Positions 24,053 to 35,892 of a stretch of 64,000 nt of DNA are shown here, piece by piece. Origin of the DNA: Lumbricus rubellus (lineage: Eukaryota; Annelida; Clitellata; Crassiclitellata; Lumbricidae); NCBI GenBank assembly GCA_945859605.1, contig OX243814.1, positions 42,476,931 to 42,540,930 on the forward strand, in the 5' to 3' direction. The translations under genes and the position numbers were made by a program. The notes beneath the pieces are model-generated. The model saw nothing but the letters and a program-made list of their open reading frames with translations. It was not told the origin of the DNA and did no database searches. How positions within the stretch are numbered: position 1 is the stretch's first letter; the number at the start of each line of letters is the position of its first letter.

Positions 24053-25265
24053 CACCGTGGTTCAAAAAAAAGTAAGCCAAATTGTTTTGCGCATATCTCT
24101 AATACCTGATGACATATCAAGCTAAAATTTTCTAAATATTTAGAGAAGTGGACCAAGAATATGATTCCAAAATTTCATGAGATAAAGTTGAACGGATAAA
24201 AATATATGAATATTTAGACTTCATATACCGAAATTGCAGTTTACAAGCAATTTTTCTGTCAGATTCAATAAAAAGTCAGCCAAACTGATTTTCTTGCATC
24301 TCTGATGTCTGATGAGTAATCATAAAAACTTTTTACCAATATTTAGGGAATTGAACCAAGAATAGGATTCCAAAATATCATGTCATAAATTTGAAGGGAT
24401 AAAAAGATATGGATATTTCAACTTCATCACCAGAAATTTCAGTTTTCAGCAAGTCTGTTATGGCGTCCGTTGCGGTTTCGACGCTTGGCCGTTCCCATTT
24501 AGTCTTCATTGATCCTGGAGTAAAACTTAATAGAGCCTATTATCGCGATGGTTTGTTGTCACAACATCTTCTATCTGTAATCAGAAATCTAGTCCCAGAA
24601 GACAGCTCTGTTTTTCAACAGAACAGCGCCAACCCACAGAGACAATGAAACCATCGAAATGCTGACAAGAGAGACGCCACACTTCATTTCTCTCACATTA
24701 TGGCCTCCGAACAGCCCAGATTTGAATCCTGTCGACTATAAAAATGTGGAACGTGATGCAAGACCGAGCCTACCAGACAGCAATCCATGATATAAACGAT
24801 CTGAAGCAACGCTTGTTAGAAGTGTGGGATGGCCTGGACCAGAGGATAATCGACGTTGCTGTTGCCATTGCAGTGGCGCCAGCGCCTCCAGGCTTGCGTG
24901 CAAGCAGGAGGGGACATTTTGAGCATCTTATTTAATTAAATTATCAAACCATTCTGCTGGGGTCATATTGTTAGTTCAATTCTCTACATATCTGGAAAAT
25001 TTTAGAATGATTAATCATCAGGCATTGGAGATAATAAGGAAACATTTTATCGAATCTGACAGAAAATTGCTTGTAAACTGCAATTTCGGTATATGAAGTT
25101 TAAATATTCATATCTTTTTATCCGTTCAACTTTATTTCATGAAATTTTGGAATCATATTCTTGGTCCACTTCTCTAAATATTTGGAAAATTTTTAGCTTG
25201 ATATGTCATCAGGTGTTAGAGATATATGCAAAACAATTTCGCTTACTTTTTTTTGAACCACGGTG
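24053..25265. mobile_element. Mariner-type relic with about 215-bp near-identical inverted repeats
   Basis: TA flanks CACCGTGGTTCAAAAAAAAG and its reverse complement. The arms 24053-24270 and 25048-25265 agree at well over 90 percent by eye. Inside each arm there is a second, more diverged copy of the same arm (about 24269-24460, and about 24955-25048 on the right). The middle holds a broken transposase. Total 1213 bp, so internally deleted. Confidence 0.88.
24409..24935 (+). pseudogene. Broken Tc1/mariner transposase, C-terminal half
   Basis: The frame 24409-24648 reads VMASVAVSTLGRSHLVFIDP ... LVPEDSSVFQQNSANPQRQ. The expected FQQDSAPAHR block has an Asn at the catalytic Asp position (FQQNSANP). 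A frameshift follows, then WPPNSPDLNPVDYK, then the frame 24744-24935 ending in RGHFEHLI, a typical transposase C terminus. The N-terminal DNA-binding domain and first catalytic Asp region are missing. It is inactive. Confidence 0.82.
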
Positions 25266-25439
25266 TATTTAGGCGCCTCTTGTAAGTCATAAACAGATAA
25301 ATCACGGACAATGTTTGCTGTGAACTCACAGGAATCAGTCGTAACACAGCAGACGATCCATGTTGTCTTGATGATGGCTGGATTATATTGGCTACTCAAC
25401 TCTTCCTGGCAACTATCCTCTCTAATTCTAATCAATCTC

Positions 25440-25454
25440 CTAATCTTTCTTTCT

Positions 25455-25502
<48 letters not shown>

Positions 25503-25628
25503 CTCTCTGCCTCTCTCTCTCTCTCTCTCTCTCTGCCTCTCTCTCTCTATCTCGCTCTGCCTCTCTCTCTCTCTCTCTCTCTGCCTCTCTCTCTCTATCT
25601 CTCTCTCTCTCTCTCTCTCTTTCTCTTA
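25440..25628. repeat. (CT)n tract
   Basis: CTCT repeats with TGCC interruptions. Leu/Ser frames are artefacts. Confidence 0.97.
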
Positions 25629-25867
25629 GTTTCTTCGGTTCTCTTTAGAACTTCGGTCGACAGAGGATCTCCTAATCACAATAATCATAATCACATTCCA
25701 TTCTCTGCTGACCAAACGGTCAAGTGACACAATGCAGCTCAGCGCCAGAAATAGCAACATCGGTCAACTTACTAAATTTATTGCATTTGGGAACTTGACA
25801 TTACTTTAGAAATCGAGACATCCATATCCCAACTAGAAAACATCCTGCATATCAAGTGTACCATATG

Positions 25868-25900
<33 letters not shown>

Positions 25901-26010
25901 TGTATGTATGTATGTATGTATGTATGTATGTATGTATGTATGTATGTATGTATGTATGTATGTATGTATGTATGTATGTATGTATGTATGTATGTATGTA
26001 TGTATGTATG

Positions 26011-26041
<31 letters not shown>

Positions 26042-26347
26042 TACTATGTATGTATGTATGTATGTATGTATGTATGTATGTATGTATGTATGTATGTATG
26101 TATGTATGTATGTTTGTATGTATGTATGTATGTATGTATGTATGTATGTATGTATGTATGTATGTATGTATGTATGTATGTATGTATGTATGTATGTATG
26201 TATGTATGTATGTATGTATGTATGTATGTATGTATGTATGTATGTATGTTTGTATGTATGTATGTATGTATGTATGTATGTATGTATGTATGTATGTATG
26301 TATGTATGTATGTATGTATGTATGTATGTATGTATGTTTGTATGTAC
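25868..26347. repeat. (TATG)n microsatellite, about 480 bp
   Basis: Almost pure TATG tetramers with single TTTG variants and one ATACTATG interruption near 26040. It is the largest microsatellite in the window and a likely site of assembly collapse. Confidence 0.98.
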
Positions 26348-26349
26348 AT

Positions 26350-27289
26350 GTATGCATGCATGCATGTCTTTCCCGGTAGTTAAGATCGGTCGGTCAGCCG
26401 GATTGTTAATAAACGAAAATTATTTTTATTTGTTTCATTCATTTCTCGCATGTGATATGTCTTCCTTTCAAGCTCTGTACTCAGAAGCGCTCCCAACTAC
26501 AGTGCGGACACGGCATCGAAATTTTTCATTAAAATTATTATGCGTAATCGCAAGACTATGCTATAGGCGTACTGGACTGGATGATATTAAAGGAAGGCTA
26601 CAGGGGATTGAAGAGAGAGACACAGAATAGAAATGAAATGGCGTCGTTGGACATATGAACATATACCTGAAGGCAGAGAACGAGAGAAGAGGACAAATTG
26701 CATGCGCGTGTAATACCGTATGTAATTTCATTAGACTTGGATGAATTATTTTCTCTCCGGCATCACGGTTGAATTATGAGTTTTATTTTATTTTACCTGG
26801 AGCGACTATCGATTGAAGTAGACTGTAGACCAATACGGGCCTGATGATAACGGAATGATAATTATAATCAGTCATTGGAATATAATGGATTAGGCCCACA
26901 ATAATGTATATACATATATGCATATATATTATATATAATTTATATATACATAATTACATATATGGTATATATATAATTGAGCCTTCAGGTGTGCCTTAGG
27001 CTTATATATGATCATCCGAATGGCAGCAAATAATTGAGATTGAAGATAACATGATGCGAAGACAGCAAAATCTTTTCGACGGGAAGACTCATTTTATAAA
27101 AAAAAGACCACCGACATTTAGGCTAACAGCCTACAGCTTTTAGTCTTACGGTTAGTCTGAACAAGACTAAATCCCTTCTCTGTCTCTTCATGTAGGCCTA
27201 CATCTAGGCCTACGTTAAAAAAATTCATCACGTTATGTCAATATGCCGTGTATTATACACGTAATTATATAATATTATATATATACATA
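26350..27289. other. No gene; LINE/SINE tail fragment at about 26460-26520
   Basis: The minus strand of 26460-26520 shows TGGGAGCGCTTCTGAGTAC followed by AGAGCTTGAAAG, the shared 3' tail of the L2-like LINE and tRNA-SINE families seen elsewhere here. The rest is AT-rich without recognisable content. Confidence 0.4.
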
Positions 27290-28107
27290 CAGGGTGGGAT
27301 AAAAAAAAAGGTTTTTGGGTCAATATCTTGGCCAGAAGTAAGAATTTATTTCAAAATCAAGTTTAAAAGCTTAAAGGCAATTCACATTTGCGTAAAAGAG
27401 ACATATTTGACCAAACAATTATTTCAAACAGAACAAAATTTATTTCAGTTTTAGGCCTAGTGAGTCCACCCACTGTTTTTTTTTTGACAATCCAAAATCA
27501 CAGCGCATCAAAAAGTAACAAAAAACGACATTATTAAGACACATCTCAGATAATTAATTGTTATCAAATGAACTTGATAGTGCTTCACAATATGTGTTCA
27601 ATGAGTCCAACACCAGTGTCCATACTTAATATGAGTTTCTTTGTAAAGTTCTTGATGGACTTGTTGATGTGTTCAAGAGGTAAATTATCCCATGTCAACT
27701 CCAATGCGACCATCAATATTATTCTCTTAATTATAATATTGCTCTTGATTTTGTTCACAGATTGTATGACAAAACGTGCAGCTACACTGGTACTCTATTT
27801 CCTTTCTATATAATGATAGCAATAATGATGACCATCTGGCGAGATCAAGTTTTTTTAACAATTATTTTAGATGTGGCACAAAAATCGTGTTTTGTTAGTG
27901 TTCTGTTTCGCTATGTCTTTCGATCATCAAAACCGTGTTTAATTAAGGCGAAATAACTTTTGCTCTGTTTAGAATTTTTTAATTTGGCCACTGTAGCCTA
28001 AGTAGGCTAGATGTGACTTGCCTTTATGCCGGTGAAACATGATTTGAAAATTCTCACTTTTGACCAAGATATTGGCAAACAATCTTAGGGTATTTTGGTC
28101 CACCCTG
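27290..28107. mobile_element. Internally deleted mariner-type element
   Basis: TA flanks CAGGGTGGGAT (left) and TCCACCCTG (right). Inside, AATATCTTGGCCAGAAGTAAG pairs with its diverged partner on the right (about 28048-28082). On the minus strand from about 27698 to 27585 a transposase C terminus can be read (LTWDNLPLEHINKSIKNF ... LIEHIL then stop). At 818 bp it lacks most of the coding region. Confidence 0.72.
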
Positions 28108-28719
28108 TATAGTCTGAACCAAGTAAAAAGCAGTAATTAATGTCACTCAGTGTTAACAACACCGATGTTGCACTCAGTTTCTAAGTGGACGGCTGGTGAA
28201 TTATCTTCGACATGCATGTCACCACAGAGCTACAAGATTATTACGACACAAATAGACGAAACCATGCATTAGAAGATTCACCCTTATGATCAACGCAAAT
28301 GAGCTTAAGAAAGCAATGACATACACACATACAGACAGGCATATACAACGGTAACTGTAAAGACTAAAGGGACACCAAAACAGAAACTATGGAACGAGCG
28401 AGTAGAACAAAACGTTTTTTTGGAAGTGCAACATGCATGCATAACGCAGATTGCGGCAGCACAAAAGACATGCGAATGAGAATGAGATGTGCTTCGAAAG
28501 CATTCGCAATAATGAACAGAATATTTAGGCCTAAGTCTAGTTCATAAAAACAAAATTTAAAAAAATATAGGCCTACGAGACGATGACAAAACCAATTTTC
28601 CTGTACGGATGGGAATGATGGATAAAATGGCAAAGCAGGATAAGAAAAGAATTAATACATCTGAAATGAGTTGCATGGCGACGGAGGATAAGGGATTTGA
28701 AGGCTCTTTCCTCTATCTC

Positions 28720-28792
28720 CCTTTCTCCCTCCCTCCCTCCCTCCCTCCCTCCCTTTCTCCCTCCCTCCCTCCCTCCCTCTCTCTCTCTTTCG

Positions 28793-28832
<40 letters not shown>

Positions 28833-28975
28833 TTGTCTGTCCGTCTGTCTCTCTCCCTATAAAACTGTATATATATATAAATTATATATTATATATGTAT
28901 GTCTGGTTGTCTGGTTGTCTGGCTGTCTGTCTGTCTGCCTGCTTGTCTGTCTCTCTCTCTCCCTCTCCCTCCCTC
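28720..28975. repeat. CCCT/CT-rich tract with GTCTG repeats
   Basis: (CCCT)n, (CT)n and, after an AT interval, TGTCTGGT repeats. Not coding. Confidence 0.95.
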
Positions 28976-28984
28976 CTTGCATTT

Positions 28985-29440
28985 CTTGATATCTTCCAAT
29001 CGGCTCTCACTGAATCCAAATACGATTCAGCTCATCTGGTTTGGCACTAATTCCTCTGCTGGCTCAACCCAAGTTCTTCATATTAAAGTGCCGGTCGTGT
29101 ATGCCTACTGTCTAAACTCCCAAATATCTATATGCAAACTCATCCTTTTGTCGAACTCAGTCACTTCTCTTCGTTTGCTCCGCTCACTTGTACGGCACAG
29201 TCTCTTTGTTCCGCCTTGAAAAACTGTGAATGGCTAAAACACGAACATTTGCCTTCATTATAGCCCAACACTATGGAATCAGCTTCCTTCTTCGTCCCAT
29301 ACATGTACATCCTTATTAACTGGTGGGCCAAGCGACTATATTTTTTTCTCAATGCTGAGCTCTTTTCTCTTTGTTTCTTGCACTGGGAGCGCCTTTGATT
29401 GCTGTGCACCGCGAGAGGCGCTATATAAACTTATACATAC
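28985..29440 (+). pseudogene. L2/CR1-like LINE, 3' end of reverse transcriptase plus tail
   Basis: Translation begins SNRLSLNPNTIQLIWFGT, the conserved segment after the polymerase core in L2/CR1-type LINEs (usually SNRLxLNxxKTxxxxFG). Shifted frames then give RRLRSLVRHSL-like and LWNQLPSS-like C-terminal pieces. The 3' end is GGGAGCGCCTTTGA...GAGGCGCTATATAAAC, the standard tail of this family. Stops and frameshifts show it is dead. It directly abuts the LINE that follows. Confidence 0.7.
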
Positions 29441-29460
29441 AATACGATACAATACAATAC

Positions 29461-30546
29461 AATAATCGATTTGATACCATCAACCATGGCATACTGCTAA
29501 AAAAGCTGTCCATCTATGGCATTCGAAACACCCAGCTAAAATGGTTTGAAAGTTATTTAGAAAACAGAATGCAGCTAGTTAGCTGCAATGGTAGTAAATC
29601 ACCTTTAAAAGAAATTAATTACGGAGTCCCACAAGGCTCTATCCTTGGCCCACTGCTGTTTATCTTATACATAAACGACCTGCCTAGTGTAGCTCCTGAT
29701 CTATTTTTTCTATTGTTTGCAGACGACACTAATATTTTTAACTCTCATTCCTCACTTGAAGCATTAATTAATCATACTAACTCCGACCTAGAAAATATAG
29801 CAGAATGGTTTCGCTCTAATAAGTTAACTCTCAATCTCGATAAAACTAATTACATCATCTTTAGGTCACATAAAAAAGCACTTCCAACGTCTTATCCTAA
29901 TTTATGTATTTTCGGTACACCTATCACTTTAGTGCAATCATCGAAATTTTTAGGAGTTTACGTAGACCAACACCTGTCCTGGAACGAACACGTGTCGAAT
30001 ATCGCAACAAAAATAGCAAAAAATCTAGGAATTTTATCACGCATATCCAGAATTCTCCCACCACAGACCAGAACCTCACTCTATTATACACTCATACATC
30101 CATACATATCTTACTGTAACATTGTTTGGGCTTCTGCATATAAGTCAAACCTCTCGAAAATTCTTGTCCTTCAAAAAAGGGCAATACGATTTGTTGCAAA
30201 AATCCCTTATCGAGCCCACACGAAAGCAGAATTTTTAGGTCTAAAAATACTGCAACCAGATCAAATAAGGCAATTACAAATTGGAATATTTATGTATCGA
30301 TATATCCATAATCAACTACCAGCTACCTATAAAGATTACTTCAAATTCAGAATTGATATTCAAGAGCGTGGCTTGAGAAATACTAACCCTTTCTATATTC
30401 CCTTTGCCCGCACTAATACAAGGCTTGCATCTATTAAATGTATTGGACCAAGAACATGGAATAGTATTCCTCTTGATATTCGCTCCCTGCCGTCTCTTCG
30501 TCTCTTTAAACGGGAGCTTTCTACCTTCATCCAACAAGGAATGTAG
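29461..30546 (+). CDS. Reverse transcriptase, C-terminal part (LINE ORF2 fragment)
   Basis: About 360 uninterrupted codons of a non-LTR reverse transcriptase. Visible are GVPQGSILGPLLFILYIND (finger/palm block), LLFADDTNIF with the catalytic FADD, LNLDKTNYIIF, and SSKFLGVYVDQHLSW (thumb). The C-terminal domain has LYYTLIHPYISYCNIVWAS and LQKRAIRFVAKIPYRAHT, and ends FKRELSTFIQQGM. The endonuclease and the first RT blocks are absent because the copy is 5'-truncated. The frame is open back to 29371, but that part is the (AATAC)n junction and the preceding LINE. The absence of stops over more than 1 kb points to a recent insertion; it cannot be autonomous. Confidence 0.85.
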   Translation, partial: NNRFDTINHGILLKKLSIYGIRNTQLKWFESYLENRMQLVSCNGSKSPLKEINYGVPQGSILGPLLFILYINDLPSVAPDLFFLLFADDTNIFNSHSSLEALINHTNSDLENIAEWFRSNKLTLNLDKTNYIIFRSHKKALPTSYPNLCIFGTPITLVQSSKFLGVYVDQHLSWNEHVSNIATKIAKNLGILSRISRILPPQTRTSLYYTLIHPYISYCNIVWASAYKSNLSKILVLQKRAIRFVAKIPYRAHTKAEFLGLKILQPDQIRQLQIGIFMYRYIHNQLPATYKDYFKFRIDIQERGLRNTNPFYIPFARTNTRLASIKCIGPRTWNSIPLDIRSLPSLRLFKRELSTFIQQGM

Positions 30547-30899
30547 ACCTCTACCAATCTGGGGAAATACTGTTAATTCACCTTCATACGGGAGTGTGCA
30601 CTTGTTTTTCGTGTATATGACTGCACTGACTTTATTCCACTTTTCTAACTCACCTTTTGTTTTGTATTAGTATGCTAGTTAAGATATTTTGTTCATAAAG
30701 CTGCTTTATTTTTCCAATCGGCCGTGCTGAATTTTTCTAAACCAATTCTCTCAGGTGGCCCTGGCTAGCGGGACCTTTGGCCCCTTTTGGGTCTCCTGTG
30801 CGATCCGACATAAGACATATATGATGTAGAATTACAGTATCTTTAAAGTTTGTGTTGGTTGCCGAATAAAAAATGTTATGTTGTTATGTTGTTATGTTG
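29461..30899 (+). mobile_element. 5'-truncated non-LTR retrotransposon (Jockey/CR1-like LINE)
   Basis: The copy starts inside the reverse transcriptase (FDTINHGILLKKL) right after an (AATAC)n stretch, as expected for 5' truncation during target-primed reverse transcription. It ends with an AATAAA at 30865-30870 and three copies of TTATGTTG (30876-30899), a short tandem-repeat 3' tail typical of CR1/Jockey-type LINEs. The 3'-UTR carries a GTGGCCCT...GCGGGAC block shared with other tails in the window. Confidence 0.88.
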
Positions 30900-31440
30900 A
30901 TGTAGGCCTATGTACATGTACGTTGATGTTGCACAGTTTATAATGCGTTGTGAACGATGTTTAGACATAAATTGCATAGTTTGCCGTGAAGGAAACATTG
31001 TTATTCAACATATGCATGAAACAGCACTGACTATACAATGCGTTCGTTTTGCGGATTGTCTTTAATCATGGCGTTGTAGTTTGACGTCGTATATGCATTA
31101 TGCAATCGATTCTGCAGGGACCTACGGAGGGCATCAGTAACGGTTACAAAGCATACAATGCTTTCTTTAGCGCCAGAATTATTTACAACACAGTCGTCGC
31201 TGTCAGAGAAAAGATTGTTCATCATTCATCAATTCATCGTTTGCGGTGGTTTATAAACGAAATGGAGAAGTAAACAAATTGAGACAGACAGGCAGGCAGG
31301 CAGACAGGCAAAAACAATATACATGTGTAATTATACAAACATGTATTCTTACATTTAGTGAGAGACACACAGAGAGACACCGATAGGAGGCAGAGACGAA
31401 TACAGAAAGACAACTAGACACAGACACAGAGAGGCAGATA

Positions 31441-31720
<280 letters not shown>

Positions 31721-31835
31721 TATACAGAGACAGGCTAGACTAAATTACAGAGAGTGATATAAATGTACGCTGTCTTCGGAAGACACAGGGAGCCTTAAAA
31801 ATGAAAACGCTCCCTTTGTCAACCGTAGGCCTACA

Positions 31836-32171
31836 CATGGGCGGAAACCTAGGGGGGACAGGGGGGACGGTCTCCCAAAAAAGGTGTTGGGGGGACGGCC
31901 CATGCATTGGTCCCCCCCCCCCCAAAGTTGAGCGTGAAGACTCTCACGGCGGACGAAAAAATTGTTTGTATAGGTATTTTAGAAAGTTTTTGTCCGGATG
32001 ACTAAAAAAAAAAGGTCATCAACTTTTTTGGCGGCGAAAATAGACATTTTGACCAGGTAGACTTTCGGACTTGTTAAAATTTTTCGTCCGTCAAAAAATC
32101 CGTCGCGTCTTTCCTTCGGCCACTCGTTCGTTCCCCCCCCCCCCAAGTCTCCGCTTAGGTTTCCGCCTATG
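31836..32171. mobile_element. hAT-type MITE, perfect 8-bp TSD
   Basis: The direct repeat GGCCTACA (31828-31835 and 32172-32179) is perfect. Termini CATGGGCGGAAACCTA and TAGGTTTCCGCCTATG are inverted repeats with one mismatch, apart from a short gap on the right. Poly-C and G runs lie close to both ends. The target site is itself part of a TAGGCCTAC motif. Confidence 0.82.
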
Positions 32172-32696
32172 GGCCTACACGCTGCAATGAATCATTCTCC
32201 TGCAGTCGTTTTAGTCCACGTTTAGACCTAGAAGACTATTCCATATAGGTCTTTATGAGTTGCATCCAACGGCGAGCTGTTAATTATCGCTGTCCAGTCC
32301 ATGGCATCCGTGTGCACGAGCACAGGTTATTAGAGAGGCACTTTCATTACCCTATCCTGGAAATTTTACACCTATTTTTAACTAGACCTATTAGCCTACT
32401 TTTTTGCTTCAAAAACCTCTTTCGCATGAAAAACACAAATGATAAGCGTGCTATTAGCAACTAATGATATACAAAATGACATTAAGAAAATGTACATTTA
32501 AATACCGGTAGGCCTATAATATACCTCTATGAAAAATACCCATGTGATCTGTGATCTGTCAGTTTGAAATTAAACGAAGATTTGGCGATTATCATTGTCA
32601 TGATATTCATTGTTATTTATTGTTGTGACTATTTTGTTTACCCGAGGTACCTAGGATCCCTCGGGATTTAAAAAAAATATGCCTGGAGCTGTTATT

Positions 32697-32880
32697 ATTA
32701 TTATTAGTAGTAGTAGTAGTAGTAGGCCTAGTAGTAGTGGTAGTGGTGGTGGTGGTGGTGGTGGTGGTGGTGGTGGTAGTGGTGGTGGTAGTGGTGGTGG
32801 TGGTAGTAGTAGTAGTATCATTAGCCCTACTATCTTCATCATTATCATCATCATCATTATAATCATCATCATTGTCGTCA
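32697..32880. repeat. (TAG)n, (TGG)n and (ATC)n triplet tracts
   Basis: TAG/TGG triplets (32700-32815) then ATC triplets. Frames are artefacts. Confidence 0.95.
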
Positions 32881-33036
32881 TTGATCATCATCATTCTGTG
32901 ACAAAGGGGTTTATACCACTGCATAAATCATCTCCTCTGTTGTCTCCACACCACCGAAACCTGACGCGGAGTTGCTTCATTCTGACGAAAGGACGACTAT
33001 ATTATTATAGCTAGCCTATTCGTGAGGAATGAAGCC

Positions 33037-33097
33037 CGTAAGACCGTGTAAGACCGTATAAGACCGTGTAAGACCGTGTAAGACCGTAAAAGACGGG
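33037..33097. repeat. 10-bp tandem repeat (TAAGACCGTG)
   Basis: About six copies of TAAGACCGTG with single substitutions. Confidence 0.85.
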
Positions 33098-33600
33098 ATG
33101 AACGAAGGGGTCGACGTTAAGACGAACAGACAAGCGTCCGGTCAGACGAATGAATGAACGGCTGCTGCCCTACGAGAATTAGCTTTGAAATTGGTTTTCG
33201 TTGGCAACGCTATCCGAAGCCGAAGCCGACGAGAAGAATAATTATAGATCAAGTTTAGCAAACAGTTCTATTATAGATCGCGATCCTTTGCTCTGTCCAT
33301 TCGACCGTAAGTCTGATAGAACAATTCGTCTTTGTTTGGGAACCATGCAGCAAGCTATAGCTAGGCTAGTTGTTTTATTCATAAAACTGGTTTCGTTATC
33401 CTAAAGGCATTTTGTGAATTTCAACATAGTCACCATCATGTTGAGAATAAATAGGCCTAGGCTACTAATTAGAACGTGCAACCCGTGATTCTCGTTGCAA
33501 TTGAACACGCATGACATGAAACACCGCAATAGGAACTAGGCCTAATGAATAATTATTGTAGGCCTACTCTAGTACTCTTGTAGACTTGTAGGGCCTAGAG

Positions 33601-34397
33601 CAGGGGTTCTCAAACTGTGGTACGCGTACCCCTAGGGGTACGCCAGGCGCCGTTAAGGGGTACGCGAAAATTTCCGGAAATACAAATTTTTCTTTGAGCT
33701 TATGCACTTTTTGTGAACATGTGATTGGACTCACATACTAAGCTTATATTATAGGCCCTAGGTCATGCAGCATGTTTGTATTTAGGCCTGCCATATAAAT
33801 TTGAAACAAAATAATGTATAAATGGCTGAAAGAACCAAAGTCAGAAATTCTCAGGTAGGCTATTATAAAGCTCAAAAAGGATAGCTGAATTGTTCTATGG
33901 ATTAATTTCTGGTCGAGCCTTAAAATAAATTTGTGATTCCTTTCAGCACCTCGTATAATTATATATCTGTTTGAAACTAGTTTTTAAATATCTTGCTATC
34001 AACAATAAATATGGGATAAATTTGAGTTTGAAAATGACAAATATTAAACCAGGTAATTTTTATTTTAAATATGTGGCATTTCTGTGCTAGTCGAAACAAG
34101 CACACGGCAATATAACGCTATAGGTTAGTTTTTTCGTAGGGATTATAGACCAATTTCCCCTTTTTGTTGATATGATTGCATGATTAAAACTTTGCATATT
34201 TTCAATTTTGCTCCATGTAGGCTCTATAGGGCTCTAATAGGTCACACCATACAATTATTAAAAAGACTTTTTAGTTGGCACTGCAATGGAGACTAAGCAA
34301 TGGCATTTTGTTTCTGATCTGTTTTTTCTGGGGGGTACGCCACCATTCAATTTTTTTACTGGGGGGGTACAATAAAAATAAAGTTTGAGAACCCCTG
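33601..34397. mobile_element. Non-autonomous hAT element, perfect 8-bp TSD
   Basis: GCCTAGAG at 33593-33600 and 34398-34405 is a perfect 8-bp duplication. The first 16 bp, CAGGGGTTCTCAAACT, are matched exactly in inverted orientation at the right end. CAGGGGTTCTCAA is a familiar animal hAT terminus. The 797-bp body has a GGTACGCGTACC palindrome near the left end, GGGGTACG motifs near both ends, and no transposase. Confidence 0.9.
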
Positions 34398-34819
34398 GCC
34401 TAGAGTGAGTGATTGTAGGCCTACAGCAGAAAAAATAAGCCAGTGCATATTGCATAAACAACTCAACGGGAGCCATACAAAGGAAACGACTCTTTAGTGC
34501 AACATCCGACTTCTGTATAATCAAGCATGGGATTAACAGCAATTCATCCACGATGCCGTTTTTTCTGGCTCATATATAAATATATATATAGGCATATATA
34601 TATATATATATATACTGCAGCTGCAGTGCAGAATTAAAAACTCCTAGAACTAGAACAGTGGGCTAAATAAAATGGTAACAACAGCAAAACAAAATAGAAA
34701 ATTAAATAGGGCACACGGAACAAATAGGCCGACCACCGACTGAGCGAACATTAGCCTATGTGAACGACGAGAAAAAGTTAGTCTGCAGCGTAGGCTATAT
34801 GTATAGGCCTAATATACAA

Positions 34820-35292
34820 TCTATATAAATAAAAATGAAACTTTCCAATAGTTCATGTTACAATCACGCCGAAAGTTACGCACCGATTGTTGTGACAATT
34901 TATCAAAACCTTCCATTCCAATAGCACCGTGTCTTCAGATTTCTTTTCCACGAAAAAACGCAATCTTTTCCACAAAAAGTGAACTTTGCAATACGTTCGA
35001 CCGCCATTTGCAAATTCAACCAAACCGCACGCTTGAATCGTCTTCATCCGAAGCACAGTGACGAAACATGAATGAGGTCGCGTCCCGTGCGTCATCAGCG
35101 AATCGATAAATAATTCCATTACGACAACGGCCTTCCAACATTCTTGGGCTCTATCCGCTGTCAGTAAAGGACGGTGTGAGGGAGGGGGAGGGGAGGGGGA
35201 GGGGGAGGGGGAGGGGAGGGGGAGGGGGAGGGGAAGGGGAGGGGGAGGGGAGGTCTTTTCTGCCACAGCAACGCGTGGCTGGGTACAGCTAG
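34820..35292 (+). mobile_element. Non-autonomous Helitron
   Basis: The 5' end is TCTATATAAATAAAAATG. The 3' end has a GCCAC/GTGGC hairpin (GCCACAGCAACGCGTGGC, about 35261-35278), then GGGTACAG and a terminal CTAG. It lies between an A (34819) and a T (35293), with no target duplication and no inverted termini, exactly as known for animal Helitrons. A (GGGGA)n expansion occupies about 35177-35253. Confidence 0.88.
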
Positions 35293-35892
35293 TAATCATA
35301 TAAATATGTAGGCCTAAGTACATCGCTGATTAGTTCATAATTCTCTATTGTGTAATACTATGAAAGTCGACCACAGATAGGCTTATACTTATGCGTTGCT
35401 CTGGCTGGGCTAATAAGTCACAACAATTAGGCCTAAGTCTTGGAAGATTTTAGTATAAGACGATTAGATCCAGCAGTGTAGCTTCAGTGATAGAGCATCA
35501 ATGCGGCTAATCATGCTAATGAGAGCGAATCGGGAAGATCCAGGGGCCATAAAGAAAGCACTTGGACGGCATCGACAGAATAGGCTTACAATATATTATT
35601 TATTTAAATTTCATTTTAATTATTTATTGGTCCAAAATAAATTGTTCATAAGAAACACTAGTCTATTTTATAAACAGTTGAAAACAACAACCCATAACAA
35701 ACTCAACCATTAGGCCTATAGCCCTATAAGCACTTGCTGCCATGGGCGGAGTTTATCAGAGGCTAGGATTATGCAGTCTATGCCATAATCCTATAGGCCT
35801 GTATAGACTCTATAATAAAAATTATTTTATATAGGCCTATGCGCTCTGCGGTGACATTTCTTTGTTTCTTTGGTCGTTTGTTTGTATGTGCA
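35293..35892. other. No gene recognised
   Basis: AT-rich sequence with several TAGGCCTA palindromes (35309, 35428, 35712, 35796, 35832). Confidence 0.4.

Noticed and set aside
23473..24055. Several MYVC- and YIHT-repeat frames
   Set aside because: Products of the (GTAT)n microsatellite. The same holds for 25778-26630.
31031..31225. 64-codon minus-strand frame (MMNNLFSDSDDCVVNNSG...)
   Set aside because: No recognised family, no exon partners, and a length expected by chance.
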